A DNA stretch of 32,140 nucleotides. It comes from Mycolicibacterium chubuense. Lineage in GTDB: Bacteria > Actinomycetota > Actinomycetes > Mycobacteriales > Mycobacteriaceae. Shown piece after piece: positions 8,368-16,448 of the stretch (position 1 is its first letter; each line of letters opens with the position of its first letter). The DNA is taken from assembly GCF_001044255.1 (NCBI RefSeq), contig NZ_JYNX01000087.1, positions 1-32,140 on the forward strand. Reading direction: 5' to 3'. The translations under genes and the position numbers were made by a program. The notes beneath the pieces are model-generated. The model was given only the letters and a program-made list of their open reading frames with translations, searched no databases and was not told the origin of the DNA.

Positions 8368-9036
8368 TCAGTCCGATTCGTCGCTGACGGTCGGACTGTC
8401 GAGAATGTCGCGCACCTCGTCGTCATCGACCTGGTGGAAGTCCTCGTAGACCTGCCCGACCGCGTGGAAGTCGGTGGGTGTGGTCGCACACACCACGTCG
8501 TCGGCCTCGGCGTTCAACGTCCGGCACACCGTGGCCGGACCGACCGGCACCGCGACGACGACACGCGCGGCGCCCGCCTGACGCACCGAACGCACCGCGG
8601 CGACCATGCTGGCGCCGGTCGCGATGCCGTCGTCGACGAGGACCACGGTGCGTCCGGTGAGCCCCAGTGGAACCCGACCGGGTCGGTAGGCCCGTTCGCG
8701 GCGGTGCAACTCGACCGTCTCGCGCTCCAGCACCTCGCGCACCTGATCGTCGTTCAGATCCAGGCCACGCAGCAGATCATCGTTCAGAACCACGCCGCCG
8801 CCGGTGGCGACCGCCCCCATCGCCAGTTCGGGCCATTGCGGCACGCCGAGCTTACGGACCAGACACACATCCAGCGGCGCGTGCAGGAACGCCGCCACCT
8901 CGCGCGCGACCGGCAGCCCGCCGCGGGCCAGCCCGAGCACCAGCACATCGGCGCGGTCGCGGTAGCTCGTCAGCTCACGCGCCAGGACACGGCCGGCGTC
9001 GCGGCGGTCGCGGAACGTTCGCGCGGTTCTGGTCAT
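8368..9036 (-). CDS. Phosphoribosyltransferase-domain protein
   Basis: A 222-residue type I phosphoribosyltransferase-fold protein. The PRPP-binding loop VVLVDDGIATGASM (about 131-144) is a clear match to the PRTase signature. The N-terminal LGLARGGLPVAREVA contains the usual RGG pyrophosphate loop. The acceptor substrate cannot be read from the sequence; close relatives in mycobacteria are annotated only as PRTase-domain proteins, and some of their homologues are part of dormancy or stress loci. ATG at 9036 is the only reasonable start, with GGGAC upstream. It is transcribed toward wag31 and its stop lies 13 bp from the end of the small membrane protein gene. The 136-bp spacer to the divergent gene at 9173 probably holds both promoters. 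Confidence 0.9.
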   Translation of the reverse strand: MTRTARTFRDRRDAGRVLARELTSYRDRADVLVLGLARGGLPVAREVAAFLHAPLDVCLVRKLGVPQWPELAMGAVATGGGVVLNDDLLRGLDLNDDQVREVLERETVELHRRERAYRPGRVPLGLTGRTVVLVDDGIATGASMVAAVRSVRQAGAARVVVAVPVGPATVCRTLNAEADDVVCATTPTDFHAVGQVYEDFHQVDDDEVRDILDSPTVSDESD

Positions 9037-9172
9037 GGCGGTGGTGTCCCGATGATGTCCTGGGGGGTGTCCGCAGTATCGCTCTCCGGCACCGTCAGCC
9101 GCAGCCGAGTAGGCCAATCCGGGGGGTCCGCGGCGACGAATGACTGTTCGACCGACGAGAGCACGGAGGACC

Positions 9173-10522
9173 ATGGGCATCGAATACGACAGTGTCATCG
9201 ACCACCCGCTGCGTGAGGTGTGGGACTGGCACACCCGCCCGGGCGCCATGCGCCGTCTGGTCCCGCCGTTCCAGCCGATGACGGTGCTCGCCGAAGCCGA
9301 ATCCCTCGCCGACGGCGTGGCGGTGCTCGGCCTGCCGGGCGGGCTGCGGTGGGTGGCGCGCCACGTACCCGCCGAATACGAGGAAGGTCACCGGTTCGTC
9401 GACGAGCTGTCCTCGCAGGGGCCGACGTCGTGGCCGCCGCGCATCGTCGGCGGCTGGCGGCACACCCACACGTTCACCGAGCATGGCACCGGCACCCTCA
9501 TCAACGACCGCGTCGAGGCGGTGGTGCCCGGCGCGTTGCTGCGGCCGATGTTCGCCTACCGGCACCGCCAACTGATCGACGACCTCGCTGCGCACCGCCG
9601 CGCCGCCGAGGCCGGGGCCGGCCCGCTGGTCGTCGCGATGACCGGTGCCTCCGGGCTGGTCGGCTCCGCGCTGAGCGCGTTCCTCACCACCGGCGGCCAC
9701 CGGGTGATCCGGCTGGTGCGCCACGATCCCACCCACGAGGACGAGCGGCGCTGGGATCCGCACGCCCCCGCCGCGGACCTGTTGGCCGGGGTCGACGCCG
9801 TCGTGCATCTGGCGGGCGAGTCCATCGCCGGTCGCTTCACCGACAGCCACCGAAAAGCCATCCGCGACAGCCGGATCGAGCCGACCAGGCTGCTGGCGGC
9901 CGCGGCGGCGAACACACCCGACGGGCCGAAGACCTTCGTCAGTGCCTCGGCGATCGGGTACTACGGGTTCGACCGGGGCGACGTGCAGCTCACCGAGGAC
10001 GGTTCGCGCGGCGAGGGCTTCCTCGCCGACGTGGTCACCGACTGGGAAGCGGCCACCACGCCGGCATCGGATGCGGGCCTACGCGTCGTATTGGTGCGCA
10101 CTGGGATCGTGCAGGCCGCCGCGGGAGGCACCCTGCGTTTGCTGCGGCCGCTGTTCGCCGCCGGACTGGGCGGCCGCGTCGGCGACGGACGGCAGTGGCT
10201 GTCCTGGATCGGGCTGGACGATCTGCTCGACATCTACCACCGGGCCCTCTACGACGACCGGCTCAGCGGACCGGTCAACGCCGTCGGCCCGGAACCGGTG
10301 CGCAACGCCGAGTACACCAAAGAGCTTGCGCGCGTGCTGCATCGGCCCGCGCTGCTGCCGGTGCCGTCACTGGGACCACGGGTGCTGCTCGGTGAACAGG
10401 GCGCGCGCGAACTCGCCGAAGCCAGCCAGCGTGTGGTGCCGGCCAAACTGCTGGCCGTCGGACACCCGTTCCGCCATGAGGACGTGGCCGACGCCCTGGC
10501 CCATCAGCTCGGCAAGGAATGA
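9173..10522 (+). CDS. SRPBCC domain fused to TIGR01777-type epimerase/SDR
   Basis: A 449-residue two-domain protein. Residues 1 to about 150 form an SRPBCC/START-like lipid- or ligand-binding domain (MGIEYDSVIDHPLREVWDWH, then WRHTHTFTEHGTGTLINDRV). Residues from about 160 form an extended-type SDR39U1/YfcH domain with the NAD(P) motif TGASGLVGSAL, then AVVHLAGESIAGRF, SASAIGYYG and the C-terminal VVPAKLLAVGHPF. Family members are often labelled cell division inhibitor SulA-like, but that label has little support. Substrate is unknown. ATG at 9173 is preferred over 9140 because it opens the domain directly and GGAGGA lies just before it, although the 2-base gap is short. The 3' end overlaps the convergent amidotransferase gene by 19 bp. 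Confidence 0.9.
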   Translation: MGIEYDSVIDHPLREVWDWHTRPGAMRRLVPPFQPMTVLAEAESLADGVAVLGLPGGLRWVARHVPAEYEEGHRFVDELSSQGPTSWPPRIVGGWRHTHTFTEHGTGTLINDRVEAVVPGALLRPMFAYRHRQLIDDLAAHRRAAEAGAGPLVVAMTGASGLVGSALSAFLTTGGHRVIRLVRHDPTHEDERRWDPHAPAADLLAGVDAVVHLAGESIAGRFTDSHRKAIRDSRIEPTRLLAAAAANTPDGPKTFVSASAIGYYGFDRGDVQLTEDGSRGEGFLADVVTDWEAATTPASDAGLRVVLVRTGIVQAAAGGTLRLLRPLFAAGLGGRVGDGRQWLSWIGLDDLLDIYHRALYDDRLSGPVNAVGPEPVRNAEYTKELARVLHRPALLPVPSLGPRVLLGEQGARELAEASQRVVPAKLLAVGHPFRHEDVADALAHQLGKE

Positions 10523-11235
10523 CCGGCCACGTGGGTGAGGAATCCGGCGACCAGTGCTCGGATCCGGGTGCCGACATCGTTGGCGAGTTCCGTTGTCCGC
10601 GTGAGTAACTGGTCATGATCCAGGCCGGCGGCCGCGACATCGCCGTCGCGGTCGTCGGCCAGCCAGCGCTTGAGCAGATCGGTGTCGATCTCGGGATGGA
10701 ACTGCAGCCCCATCGCGCGGCCGAGCACGAACGCCTGCGACGAGTTCGGTGTCCTGGCCAGTTCGGTGGCGCCCGGCGGGAGCGTCCAGCGGTCGAAATG
10801 CCACTGGAACCAAGGCCCGCCCGGCACGATGTCGGGCCGCTCGCTGACCACGTCGTACCAGCCGATCTCGGGCCGCGGTGAGCGGGTGACGCTGCCGCCG
10901 AACGTCTGGGCGAGCAACTGGCCGCCGAAGCACACGCCCAGCAGCGCGACCCCGGCGTCGGCGGCGTCGCGCAGCAGCGCCATCTCGCTGCCCACCCAGG
11001 TGTCGCGCAGCGCGGGGTCGTACACCGGCCACCGGGCGCCCAGCGGGACGATGACGTCGTAGCCGGCGGGGTCGGGAAACGCCACGTCGACGGCGGGGGA
11101 GTCCACCCGGGCCGGCGGTACCACCTCGAAGGCGTCGACCTCGAAGCCGTGATCGGTGAAGGCCTCACCGAGCAGTGCCTCGGTGGCCATGTGTTCGTTG
11201 CGCAGGAAGAGGACCGTGGGTGCCACGGCCGCCAT
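10504..11235 (-). CDS. Class I glutamine amidotransferase-like protein
   Basis: A 243-residue protein with a class I glutamine amidotransferase fold of the stand-alone GMP-synthase-like kind. The nucleophile lies in LLGVCFGGQ (Cys102) and the His-Glu pair in LQFHPEID (His180, Glu182), so the catalytic triad is intact. Such proteins hydrolyse glutamine or act on gamma-glutamyl compounds, and the acceptor is not shown by the sequence. There is no synthetase domain and no neighbouring synthetase gene. The start MAAVAPTVLFLRNEH fits the family. Its last 19 bp overlap the end of the SRPBCC-SDR gene on the opposite strand, and it begins 44 bp downstream of the P450 gene on the same strand, so co-transcription with the P450 is possible. 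Confidence 0.9.
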   Translation of the reverse strand: MAAVAPTVLFLRNEHMATEALLGEAFTDHGFEVDAFEVVPPARVDSPAVDVAFPDPAGYDVIVPLGARWPVYDPALRDTWVGSEMALLRDAADAGVALLGVCFGGQLLAQTFGGSVTRSPRPEIGWYDVVSERPDIVPGGPWFQWHFDRWTLPPGATELARTPNSSQAFVLGRAMGLQFHPEIDTDLLKRWLADDRDGDVAAAGLDHDQLLTRTTELANDVGTRIRALVAGFLTHVAGHSLPS

Positions 11236-11279
11236 TATCTCCTGCGATCAGCCGCGCGACCGAACGGGATCCGGGCGAC

Positions 11280-12491
11280 TCAGTAGCCGGACTCGAAGGC
11301 GACCGGCAGGGTCGCGGGCCCGCTGATCCCGGTGATGCTCTTCCAGGCCGTCGGACCGTCGCGGCGCATCGACGGCATCCGCCGCGCCATCGTCGTCAGC
11401 GCCTCGGCCAGCTCGATGCGGGCGAGGTGGGCGCCGAGGCAGTAGTGCACACCGCCGCCGAAGGTCAGCATCGGAGCCGCTCCGGTACGGGTGATGTCGA
11501 AGCGGTCCGGATCGGGGTAGACGGCCGGATCGCGGTTGGCGGCCGCGGTATTGGCGATCAGCATCGTGCCGGCCGGCACCACGTGGCCCGCCAGCTCCAC
11601 GTCCACCTGCGCGATGCGGAAGGTGGAGAAGATGACCGGCGAGAACCGCATGACCTCCTCGACGGCCTGCGGACCCAGCTCGGGGCGCTCGCCGAGCAAC
11701 GCCCACTGATCGGGGTGGTCGCAGAACACCTCGACGGCGGCGGCCAGCTGGTTTCTCGTCGTGTCGGTGCCCGCCATGAGCAGCGTCGCGGCGAGAGTCA
11801 GCAGCTCGTCATGGCGCAGCCGGTCCCCGTCGTCCTCGGCCCGCATCATGTCCGACAGCAGATCGTCGGTCAGGTGGTCGCGCCGCTGCGCCACCATGAC
11901 GTCGAGATAGGCCTCCAATGCGCGCCAGGCGCGCACGATGTCGGCTTCGTCCTCGGCGAGGTTCCAGTCGAAGAGTTTGAAGATGTCGTCGGCCCACGCG
12001 GACAGCCGATTCCAGTCGGCCCGCCGGGTGCCCAGCAGTTCACAGATGACGGGGACCGGGTACTTGCGGGCGATGTCGTTCACCACATCGCAGCGTCCGA
12101 CGGCGCAGACCGTGTAGACGAGCTCGGCGACGATGTCGGCGCAGGTGTTGCGCAGGCGTCCGGCGGCCCGCGGGGTGAAGGCCTTCGACACCAGCTTGCG
12201 CTGCCGGTGGTGGTCGGGGCCGTCGAGGCTGAGCAGACCGCTGAGCACGATGTCCCACAGCTCGCCGGACGTGATGCCCTGCGCCTCGAGGGTGACGCCC
12301 TTGGGCATCGCGAACCGGTCGTCGCGCAGCACGGTGCGGACCAGTTCGTAGGTGAGCACCTCGGGCCCGTGCGGTCCCTGGGCGACAGGCCCCCGTCGCC
12401 GCGCCTCGCCGATGAGGCGGTGCGCCTCGGCAGGGCCCTCGGCCTGCTCGTAGGCGATCGTCGGGAGCTCGGTGTCAAGTGCGTTGGTCAT
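11280..12491 (-). CDS. Cytochrome P450
   Basis: A soluble 403-residue bacterial class I P450 mono-oxygenase. The I-helix oxygen-binding motif is MAGTDTTRNQ, the K-helix ExxR is in VEEVMRFSP, and the heme ligand loop is FGGGVHYCLGAHLA with Cys at about residue 351. All elements of a working enzyme are present. The CYP family and substrate cannot be assigned by eye. No ferredoxin or ferredoxin reductase gene lies next to it, so it must use redox partners encoded elsewhere. ATG at 12491 is chosen for the upstream GGGGAA; the open frame reaches 12668 but the extra residues are not P450-like. The 118-bp upstream spacer has a GGTGGT-N9-ACCACC inverted repeat (12513-12533) just before the ribosome-binding site. 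Confidence 0.95.
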   Translation of the reverse strand: MTNALDTELPTIAYEQAEGPAEAHRLIGEARRRGPVAQGPHGPEVLTYELVRTVLRDDRFAMPKGVTLEAQGITSGELWDIVLSGLLSLDGPDHHRQRKLVSKAFTPRAAGRLRNTCADIVAELVYTVCAVGRCDVVNDIARKYPVPVICELLGTRRADWNRLSAWADDIFKLFDWNLAEDEADIVRAWRALEAYLDVMVAQRRDHLTDDLLSDMMRAEDDGDRLRHDELLTLAATLLMAGTDTTRNQLAAAVEVFCDHPDQWALLGERPELGPQAVEEVMRFSPVIFSTFRIAQVDVELAGHVVPAGTMLIANTAAANRDPAVYPDPDRFDITRTGAAPMLTFGGGVHYCLGAHLARIELAEALTTMARRMPSMRRDGPTAWKSITGISGPATLPVAFESGY

Positions 12492-12609
12492 GCTGCATTC
12501 CCCGCCGTCGGTGGTGGTTCGACGCACACCACCCTCGATCAGCGGACAGGGCCGCACATCAGTGGTGCGGTACTGCATTCGGCCGGGCGTCGCTACTGCG
12601 CGGTGAGGT

Positions 12610-13026
12610 TCAGTCGCCGGCGGCGCCGGCGGTGTAGACCCCGAGCAGGTCGCGGGCCGACACCACACCGAGCAGTGCGCCGTCGCGCTCCACCAGCACG
12701 TGCCGGATGTAGTGCTCCATCATCTGCTCGGCGACTTCGTCCACGGTGTCGTCGGCACTGGCCCAGACGAGCTTGGTGGTGGCCACCTCCGCGGCCGCGA
12801 CGTCCGCAGGATCGCGTCCGGCCGCGACGACGCGGACGATGTCGCGCTCACTGAGCACGGCCGAGGGGACGTCGCCGTCGCCGTCGCCGAGAACGACCAT
12901 CCCGACGTCATGGGCGACCAGAGCCCGCGCCGCGTCGGCGACGGTGGCCCCGGCGGGCACCCGCACGACCGGGCCGCCGGTGACCGTCGAGACGTCGAGG
13001 GAGCCGATGGACTTAATTTCTGTCAT
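12610..13026 (-). CDS. Two-CBS-domain protein
   Basis: A 138-residue protein made of two CBS domains (about 15-70 and 78-135), which pair to form a Bateman module that binds adenine nucleotides or similar ligands. The first contains VRVPAGATVADAARALVAHDVGMVVL and SERDIVRVVAAGRDP; the second contains VWASADDTVDEVAEQMMEHYIRHVLV and VVSARDLLGVY. Mycobacteria carry several small stand-alone CBS proteins, some induced by hypoxia, and none has a firm function. The start could be ATG at 13026 or GTG at 13032, and neither has a strong ribosome-binding site. It lies upstream of the P450 on the same strand, 118 bp away. Confidence 0.88.
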   Translation of the reverse strand: MTEIKSIGSLDVSTVTGGPVVRVPAGATVADAARALVAHDVGMVVLGDGDGDVPSAVLSERDIVRVVAAGRDPADVAAAEVATTKLVWASADDTVDEVAEQMMEHYIRHVLVERDGALLGVVSARDLLGVYTAGAAGD

Positions 13027-13097
13027 GCCCACACGATCGCGTCACCACCGGCGCCGCTTCTAGTGACTCTCGTCCCCGATCGGGCAGACAACGGTCC

Positions 13098-13763
13098 TCA
13101 CCGCACCATCCGGTACCGGCGTTCGGGGCGGCCCACCCCGTACTGAAGCCGCAGTTCGACGGTCCCGGCGCTCAGATAGTGCTCGAGGTAACGCCGCGCG
13201 CTGACCCGCGAGATGCCCACCAGCTCGGCGCATTCCGCGGCGGAGACCTCGCCGGCCTCGCGCACCGCGGCGAGCACCAGCTCACCGGTCTCGCCGCCCA
13301 GCCCTTTGGGCAGCACCTTCGGCGTCGCGGCCGACGGACTGCCGAACAGCGAGTCGATCAGCGACTGGTCCACCCCGGCTGCCGATTCCAGCGCATCGGC
13401 CCGCGCCGCGAACGCGGCCAGCTTGCCCTGCAACTGCTCGAACTCGAACGGCTTGATCAGGTAGTCGGCCGCGCCGCCATCGAGTGCGCCGCTGACGGTG
13501 TCGAGTTCGCGGGCCGCGGTGATCATGATGACCCCGACGCCGTCACCCTCGGACCTCAAGCGCTGCAGCACCTCCAGGCCGGTCATGTCCGGCAGGTACA
13601 CGTCGAGCAGGATCAGGTCGGGCCGCAGCTCCTGCGCCGCCCGCAGCGCGTCGGCGCCCGTGCGTGCCACCCCGACGGTGCGGAACCCGTCCACCCGGTC
13701 GACGAAGCGGCGGTGGATCTCGGCGACCATGAAGTCGTCGTCGACGACGAGCACCTCACGCAT
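13098..13763 (-). CDS. CitB/DcuR-type response regulator
   Basis: A 221-residue DNA-binding response regulator. The receiver domain (1-120) has the acidic pair VVDDDF, the phospho-acceptor in LILLDVYLPDM (Asp54), the conserved Thr in MITAARE and the Lys in YLIKPFEF (Lys104). The C-terminal helix-turn-helix (about 165-221) contains SAAECAELVGISRVSARRYLEHY and GRPERRYR, the pattern of the CitB/DcuR/DctR group. These regulators switch on uptake of di- and tricarboxylates. ATG at 13763 overlaps the histidine kinase stop by 8 bp, so the pair is translationally coupled. The tctCBA genes beyond the kinase are the likely targets. Confidence 0.93.
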   Translation of the reverse strand: MREVLVVDDDFMVAEIHRRFVDRVDGFRTVGVARTGADALRAAQELRPDLILLDVYLPDMTGLEVLQRLRSEGDGVGVIMITAARELDTVSGALDGGAADYLIKPFEFEQLQGKLAAFAARADALESAAGVDQSLIDSLFGSPSAATPKVLPKGLGGETGELVLAAVREAGEVSAAECAELVGISRVSARRYLEHYLSAGTVELRLQYGVGRPERRYRMVR

Positions 13764-15378
13764 GGGTCCTGGCTCCCTGCAGCCGCACCGTGAATTGCGC
13801 TCCGCCACCCGGCATGTCGGCGACGTCCACGCTCCCACCGTGCTGCGCGGTCACCAGGCGCACCAGCGCCAGACCGATGCCCCGCCCGCCGGGCACATCG
13901 GGTTTCGACGTGACGCCGCGCGCGAAGATCGCCTCGCGCAGGTTCTCCGGCACTCCGGGCCCGGAGTCGCGCACCTCGATGCGCAGGCCGTCGCCGTCGT
14001 CGATCGCCACCTCGACGCGCCGGCGGGCAGATCCGACCGACACGTCCACCGCGTTGTCGATGAGATTGCCCAGCAGCGTGATGACGTCGGTGGCCAACGC
14101 CGGATCGAGCGGGGCGAGATGCGACTCGGGCGCCAACTGCAGCGCCACCCCGCTCTCGGCGGCCAGCGAGGTCTTGGCGATCAGGAGCGCTGCCACCGCG
14201 GGATCGGAAATCCGTTGTGTCACAGCGTCGCTGATTTCGGCGCGGCGGCGCGTCAACGTACCCACCAGATCACGCACCGCATCGTATTCACCCAGCTGGA
14301 CCAGCCCGGAGATGGTGTGCAGCTGGTTGGCGAACTCGTGCGTCTGCGCGCGCAGCGTGTCGGTCACGCTCTTGTGCGACGACAACTGGCCCTGCAGCGC
14401 CGCCAATTCGGTGCTGTCACGCATCGTGGTCACCGTACCGATCCGCTCCCCGCCGCTGGTGGCCGCGCGCCGGCTCAGCGCCAGTACCCGCGTGGTCGTC
14501 GCGATCACGGTGTCCGCGGCGGGCTCGGCGGATCGGCCTGCAGGCAGCAGCAGCTCCACCACCGACGGGTCGATGCCCACCGTGTCCACCCGTCTGCCGA
14601 CCGCGTCGGCGCCCACCCCGAGCAACTCCTGGGCGCTGTCGTTGAGCACGGTGATCTCACCGTCGTTGTTCACCGCGATGACGCCCTCACGAATGCTGTG
14701 CAGCAACGCTTCCCGATGATCGGCCAGGCTGGCGATCTCGGCCACCTCCAGTCCGCGGGTGTGCCGCTTGATCCGGCGCGACAGCAGATAGGACGCGACC
14801 AGTCCGAGGGCGGCGCCGAGCCCCAGATAGAACAGCAGCCGCTCGCCGGCTCCGGACAGCAGCGCCCACACCGACGGATACCCCTCGCTGACCGACGCGA
14901 CGGCCAGCACGTCGCCGTCGGTGGACAGGATCGGCACCTGGCCGACCAGGCTGTGGGTGCCGTCGACCTCGGCGTCACCGAACCAGGCCCGGCCCTCGTC
15001 GGCCCGGCTCGGCCCCAGGTCGACGTGCGCGCCGAGGCGGGACGGGTCCGACGACACCCGCACCGTGCCGTCCGGGGCGAGGATCTCGGCCAGGCTCGCA
15101 CCCGAGAGCGCCACCGCGCGGTCGACCTCCGGGGCCAGGGTGCGGCCGACGAACGGATCGGCAGGCACCTGTTCGATCCGGTCCCGCACGATCGGGGTGG
15201 ACGCCGTGTTCTCCGCGACGGCGATCATCCGCGCACCGCGCGCCTCGCGAAACTCGCTGGTGGACTGTGCCACCGACACGGCGGCGACCGCGACGAGCAC
15301 CACCGCGACGACCATCAGCTGGAACGCCAGGAACTGCGCGGCCAGGCTGCGGAGCAGCGGGATGTTCTTAATGACCAA
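13756..15378 (-). CDS. CitA/DcuS-type sensor histidine kinase
   Basis: A 540-residue membrane sensor kinase. It has a first membrane helix (about 10-35, LAFQLMVVAVVLVAVAAVSV), an extracytoplasmic sensing domain of the sCache/CitA type (about 36-165), a second membrane helix (LLFYLGLGAALGLVASYLL), a PAS domain (REALLHSIREGVIAVNNDGE) and a kinase core. The core has a DHp helix QTHEFANQLHTISGLVQLGE with the phospho-acceptor His, N box LLGNLIDNAVD, and G boxes DSGPGVPENL and GGRGIGLALV. This is the CitA/DcuS subfamily, which senses carboxylates directly. The start is inferred as TTG at 15378 next to AAGGAAG; no ATG or GTG is available before the first membrane helix. An ATT at 15372 has better spacing from AAGGAAG and cannot be ruled out. 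Confidence 0.92.
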   Translation of the reverse strand: MVIKNIPLLRSLAAQFLAFQLMVVAVVLVAVAAVSVAQSTSEFREARGARMIAVAENTASTPIVRDRIEQVPADPFVGRTLAPEVDRAVALSGASLAEILAPDGTVRVSSDPSRLGAHVDLGPSRADEGRAWFGDAEVDGTHSLVGQVPILSTDGDVLAVASVSEGYPSVWALLSGAGERLLFYLGLGAALGLVASYLLSRRIKRHTRGLEVAEIASLADHREALLHSIREGVIAVNNDGEITVLNDSAQELLGVGADAVGRRVDTVGIDPSVVELLLPAGRSAEPAADTVIATTTRVLALSRRAATSGGERIGTVTTMRDSTELAALQGQLSSHKSVTDTLRAQTHEFANQLHTISGLVQLGEYDAVRDLVGTLTRRRAEISDAVTQRISDPAVAALLIAKTSLAAESGVALQLAPESHLAPLDPALATDVITLLGNLIDNAVDVSVGSARRRVEVAIDDGDGLRIEVRDSGPGVPENLREAIFARGVTSKPDVPGGRGIGLALVRLVTAQHGGSVDVADMPGGGAQFTVRLQGARTHA

Positions 15379-15400
15379 TACTTCCTTTGCGTACTTATGG

Positions 15401-15414
15401 GTGACCTGAGTCAC
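15401..15414. promoter_or_regulatory. Inverted repeat in the kinase-tctC divergent spacer
   Basis: GTGAC-CTGA-GTCAC is a perfect 5-bp inverted repeat with a 4-base centre, in the 86-bp spacer between the divergent kinase and tctC genes. Its location and symmetry fit a binding site for the neighbouring CitB-type regulator. This is inference from position; no consensus for this regulator is known to me. Confidence 0.4.
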
Positions 15415-15464
15415 TGCCGGGGTCCAGTATTGCTGAGCATCACAACTCTTGGATTGGGGACGAC

Positions 15465-16448
15465 ATGTTCGCATCGGGCCGGCGCCTCGTCGGCGTCGTG
15501 CTCGTCGTGGTCGCCGCGCTGCTGCTTTCGGCGTGCGGCGTCACCCGCGGCGAGGACACCGGATTGCACCGTCTGCGCATGATGGTGCCCAACAGCCCGG
15601 GCGGAGGCTACGACCTCACGGCGCGCACCGCGGTCAAGATCATGGAAGACGACAAGATCACCGGCCGCGTCGAGGTCTTCAACGTCATCGGTGCCGGCGG
15701 CACGGTCGCCATGGCTCGCCTGATGAACGAGAAGGGCAACGGCGACCTGATGATGATGATGGGCCTGGGCGTGGTGGGCGCGACGTTCACCAACGGCTCC
15801 AAGGCCCGCGCCTCCGACGCCACTGCGCTGGCCAAGATGGTCGAGGAACAGGAAGGCATCCTGGTGCCGGCCGACTCGCCGTTCAAGACGGTCGCGGACT
15901 TCGTCGCCGCCTGGAAGGCGAACCCGGCCAAGGTCACCCTCGGCGGCGGCTCGAGCCCGGGCGGACCCGACCACCTGTTCCCGATGGAAACCGCCAAGGC
16001 GGTCGGCGTCGATCCGACGAAGGTCAACTTCGTGTCCTACGACGGCGGCGGCGACCTGCTGACCGCGCTGCTGGGCAACAAGATCGCCGCGGGCACCTCC
16101 GGGCTCGGCGAATACGTCGACCAGATCGAGTCGGGTCAGGTGCGGGTGCTCGCCGTCTCGGGCGACAAGCGCGTCGAAGGGGTCGACGCCCCGACGCTGA
16201 AGGAGGCCGGCATCGACCTGACCTTCACCAACTGGCGCGGAGTGCTTGCGCCGCCGGGTATTTCGGAGGAGGACCGGGCCGCGATGGTCAAGGTGCTCGA
16301 GGAACTGCACGCCACCGATGCGTGGAAGGAGGCGCTGGTGAAGAACGGCTGGAGCGACGCCTTCATGACCGGTCAACCGTTCGAGGAGTTCCTCGAAGAA
16401 CAGGACAAGCGCGTGGAGACGACGCTGACGGATCTGGGGCTGGTATGA
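15465..16448 (+). CDS. tctC: Tripartite tricarboxylate transporter substrate-binding lipoprotein TctC
   Basis: The extracytoplasmic binding protein of a TTT-family secondary transporter (Bug/TctC family). The 327 residues start with a lipoprotein signal peptide, MFASGRRLVGVVLVVVAALL, followed by the lipobox LSAC with lipidated Cys24. The mature domain shows the typical first strand and loop LRMMVPNSPGGGYDLTARTA, the YDGGGDLLTALLGNKI segment and the closing F..F...Q region (PFEEFLEEQDKRV). The ligand is probably a carboxylate, but the sequence does not say which one. The ATG has GGGGA 4 bases upstream and lies 86 bp from the divergent sensor kinase. The stop overlaps the start of tctB (ATGA). 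Confidence 0.94.
   Translation: MFASGRRLVGVVLVVVAALLLSACGVTRGEDTGLHRLRMMVPNSPGGGYDLTARTAVKIMEDDKITGRVEVFNVIGAGGTVAMARLMNEKGNGDLMMMMGLGVVGATFTNGSKARASDATALAKMVEEQEGILVPADSPFKTVADFVAAWKANPAKVTLGGGSSPGGPDHLFPMETAKAVGVDPTKVNFVSYDGGGDLLTALLGNKIAAGTSGLGEYVDQIESGQVRVLAVSGDKRVEGVDAPTLKEAGIDLTFTNWRGVLAPPGISEEDRAAMVKVLEELHATDAWKEALVKNGWSDAFMTGQPFEEFLEEQDKRVETTLTDLGLV

Noticed and set aside
7197-8489. A 430-codon open frame opposite wag31 with many GVG and LGL repeats
   Set aside because: The apparent repeats are the reverse reading of the wag31 coiled-coil heptads and Pro/Glu linker.
11175-12854. A 559-codon open frame on the plus strand opposite the P450
   Set aside because: The P450 motifs on the minus strand are complete, and this frame reads as a low-complexity shadow.
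13498-15582. A 694-codon open frame on the plus strand opposite the two-component genes
   Set aside because: It lies over clear kinase and regulator domains and crosses the tctC start; its sequence shows no recognisable family.
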